From Oscillospiraceae bacterium (GTDB lineage Bacteria > Bacillota > Clostridia > Oscillospirales > Acutalibacteraceae): a stretch of DNA of 64,000 nucleotides. Positions 63,639-64,000 of the stretch are shown here, in pieces. Where the stretch lies: NCBI GenBank assembly GCA_015066105.1, contig SVOY01000001.1, positions 372,001 to 436,000 on the forward strand, written 5' to 3'. The number at the start of each line of letters is the position of its first letter. Within the stretch, counting starts at the first letter, position 1. The notes below the pieces were generated by a model. That model did no database searches. It saw only the letters and a program-made list of their open reading frames with translations, and was not told where the DNA came from. The translations under genes and the position numbers were made by a program.

Positions 63639-64000
63639 ATGCTCAACGATATCAAAGAAATTCTTGTATCAGAAAGTGAAATCAACAGCATTGTTGACAG
63701 AATTTCGAAGCAAATCAATGAAGATTACAAGGACAAAAATCTTCTCCTTGTCTGCATTCTCAAGGGCTCTGTATGCTTTATGGCCGACCTTATTAAAAAA
63801 ATCACAGTGCCCTGCGCAATTGACTTTATGGTGGCAAAAAGCTACTATGCCGGCACCGAGTCCAAGGGCGAGATAAAGATTTATAAGGACCTTGATGTGG
63901 ATATAAGCAATTACGACGTGCTTATTGTCGAGGATATCTTTGACAGCGGCAGAACTCTTAATTTGCTTGTTAAAAAGCTCAGCGAAAGAAATCCCCGTTC
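63639..64000 (+). CDS. hpt: Hypoxanthine phosphoribosyltransferase, 3' end outside window
   Basis: ATG 63639, 2 nt after the tilS stop; 120 codons are present of an expected ~175-180. Visible motifs: LLVCILKGSVCFMADLIKKI (the PPi-binding loop with LKGS), the flexible loop around SYYAGTESKGE, and the PRPP site VLIVEDIFDSGRTL. It salvages hypoxanthine and guanine to IMP and GMP. In many Firmicutes ftsH follows tilS-hpt; this cannot be checked here. Confidence 0.95.
   Translation, partial: MLNDIKEILVSESEINSIVDRISKQINEDYKDKNLLLVCILKGSVCFMADLIKKITVPCAIDFMVAKSYYAGTESKGEIKIYKDLDVDISNYDVLIVEDIFDSGRTLNLLVKKLSERNPR

Overview
The window comes from a low-GC Gram-positive member of the Clostridia, most likely a gut Oscillospiraceae/Ruminococcaceae-type organism. 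Supporting signs are a clear sporulation sigma factor (sigG), RNase J, GdpP, strong AGGAGG ribosome binding sites, consensus SigA promoters with 17-nt spacers, TTG/GTG starts, and GH78/GH2 glycosidases with inositol genes. No species is claimed. The left half (about 1-34 kb) is visibly more AT-rich and accessory in character; the right half (about 34-64 kb) is mostly metabolic and housekeeping.

Left region (0.6-26.4 kb). A truncated tyrosine recombinase at the left edge is followed by a large, mostly co-directional locus combining reversible Ser/Thr phosphorylation with a type VII (ESX/WXG100) secretion module. Its first part encodes an FHA protein with a tandem acidic ETGLL-type tract, a PP2C phosphatase, a membrane Ser/Thr kinase, a membrane protein carrying the same ETGLL motifs, a 4-TM protein and a 2546-aa cell-surface repeat protein. 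A small membrane protein and a lipoprotein follow. The second part encodes a second FHA protein, a MinD/CpaE-like ATPase, a YukD ubiquitin-like protein, an EssC/YukB FtsK-type ATPase, three WXG100-class proteins, a probable secreted substrate, a TPR protein and small membrane proteins. No EsaA, EssA or EssB homologue was recognised. The kinase (kinase domain, one TM, helical outer domain) has the layout expected of EssB, but with intact catalytic residues.

Region 26.4-34 kb. A broken macro-domain gene lies directly upstream of a 1005-aa protein that joins a PARG (ADP-ribose glycohydrolase) domain, an SGNH hydrolase, an FHA domain and a Ser/Thr kinase. This fusion is the most unusual protein in the window. 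Then come gene debris, a probable structured non-coding RNA with its own promoter and terminator and a possible loop-loop contact, and a REP-associated (Y1/HUH) transposase surrounded by five small hairpins that share a constant loop while their stems co-vary.

Right region (34-64 kb). In order: an alpha-L-rhamnosidase; an ECF sigma / anti-sigma-like / secreted-protein set; a 48-aa peptide with its own promoter and terminator; an acyltransferase-like protein; an SLC13-type permease; a membrane metallophosphoesterase; sigG; a GH2 beta-galactosidase; iolG-iolD-iolE followed by a metallophosphoesterase; a tarI/tarJ-like pair divergent from an SDR-LicD fusion (probable CDP-ribitol glycopolymer decoration); and the housekeeping run rnj-gdpP-rplI-dnaB-tilS-hpt, the last gene cut by the window end.

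Working model (inference). The kinase and phosphatase set the phosphorylation state of ETGLL threonines on the FHA and membrane proteins, and FHA domains (two stand-alone proteins, EssC itself, and the PARG fusion) read that state to control assembly or activity of the WXG100 secretion machine and possibly display of the giant surface protein.
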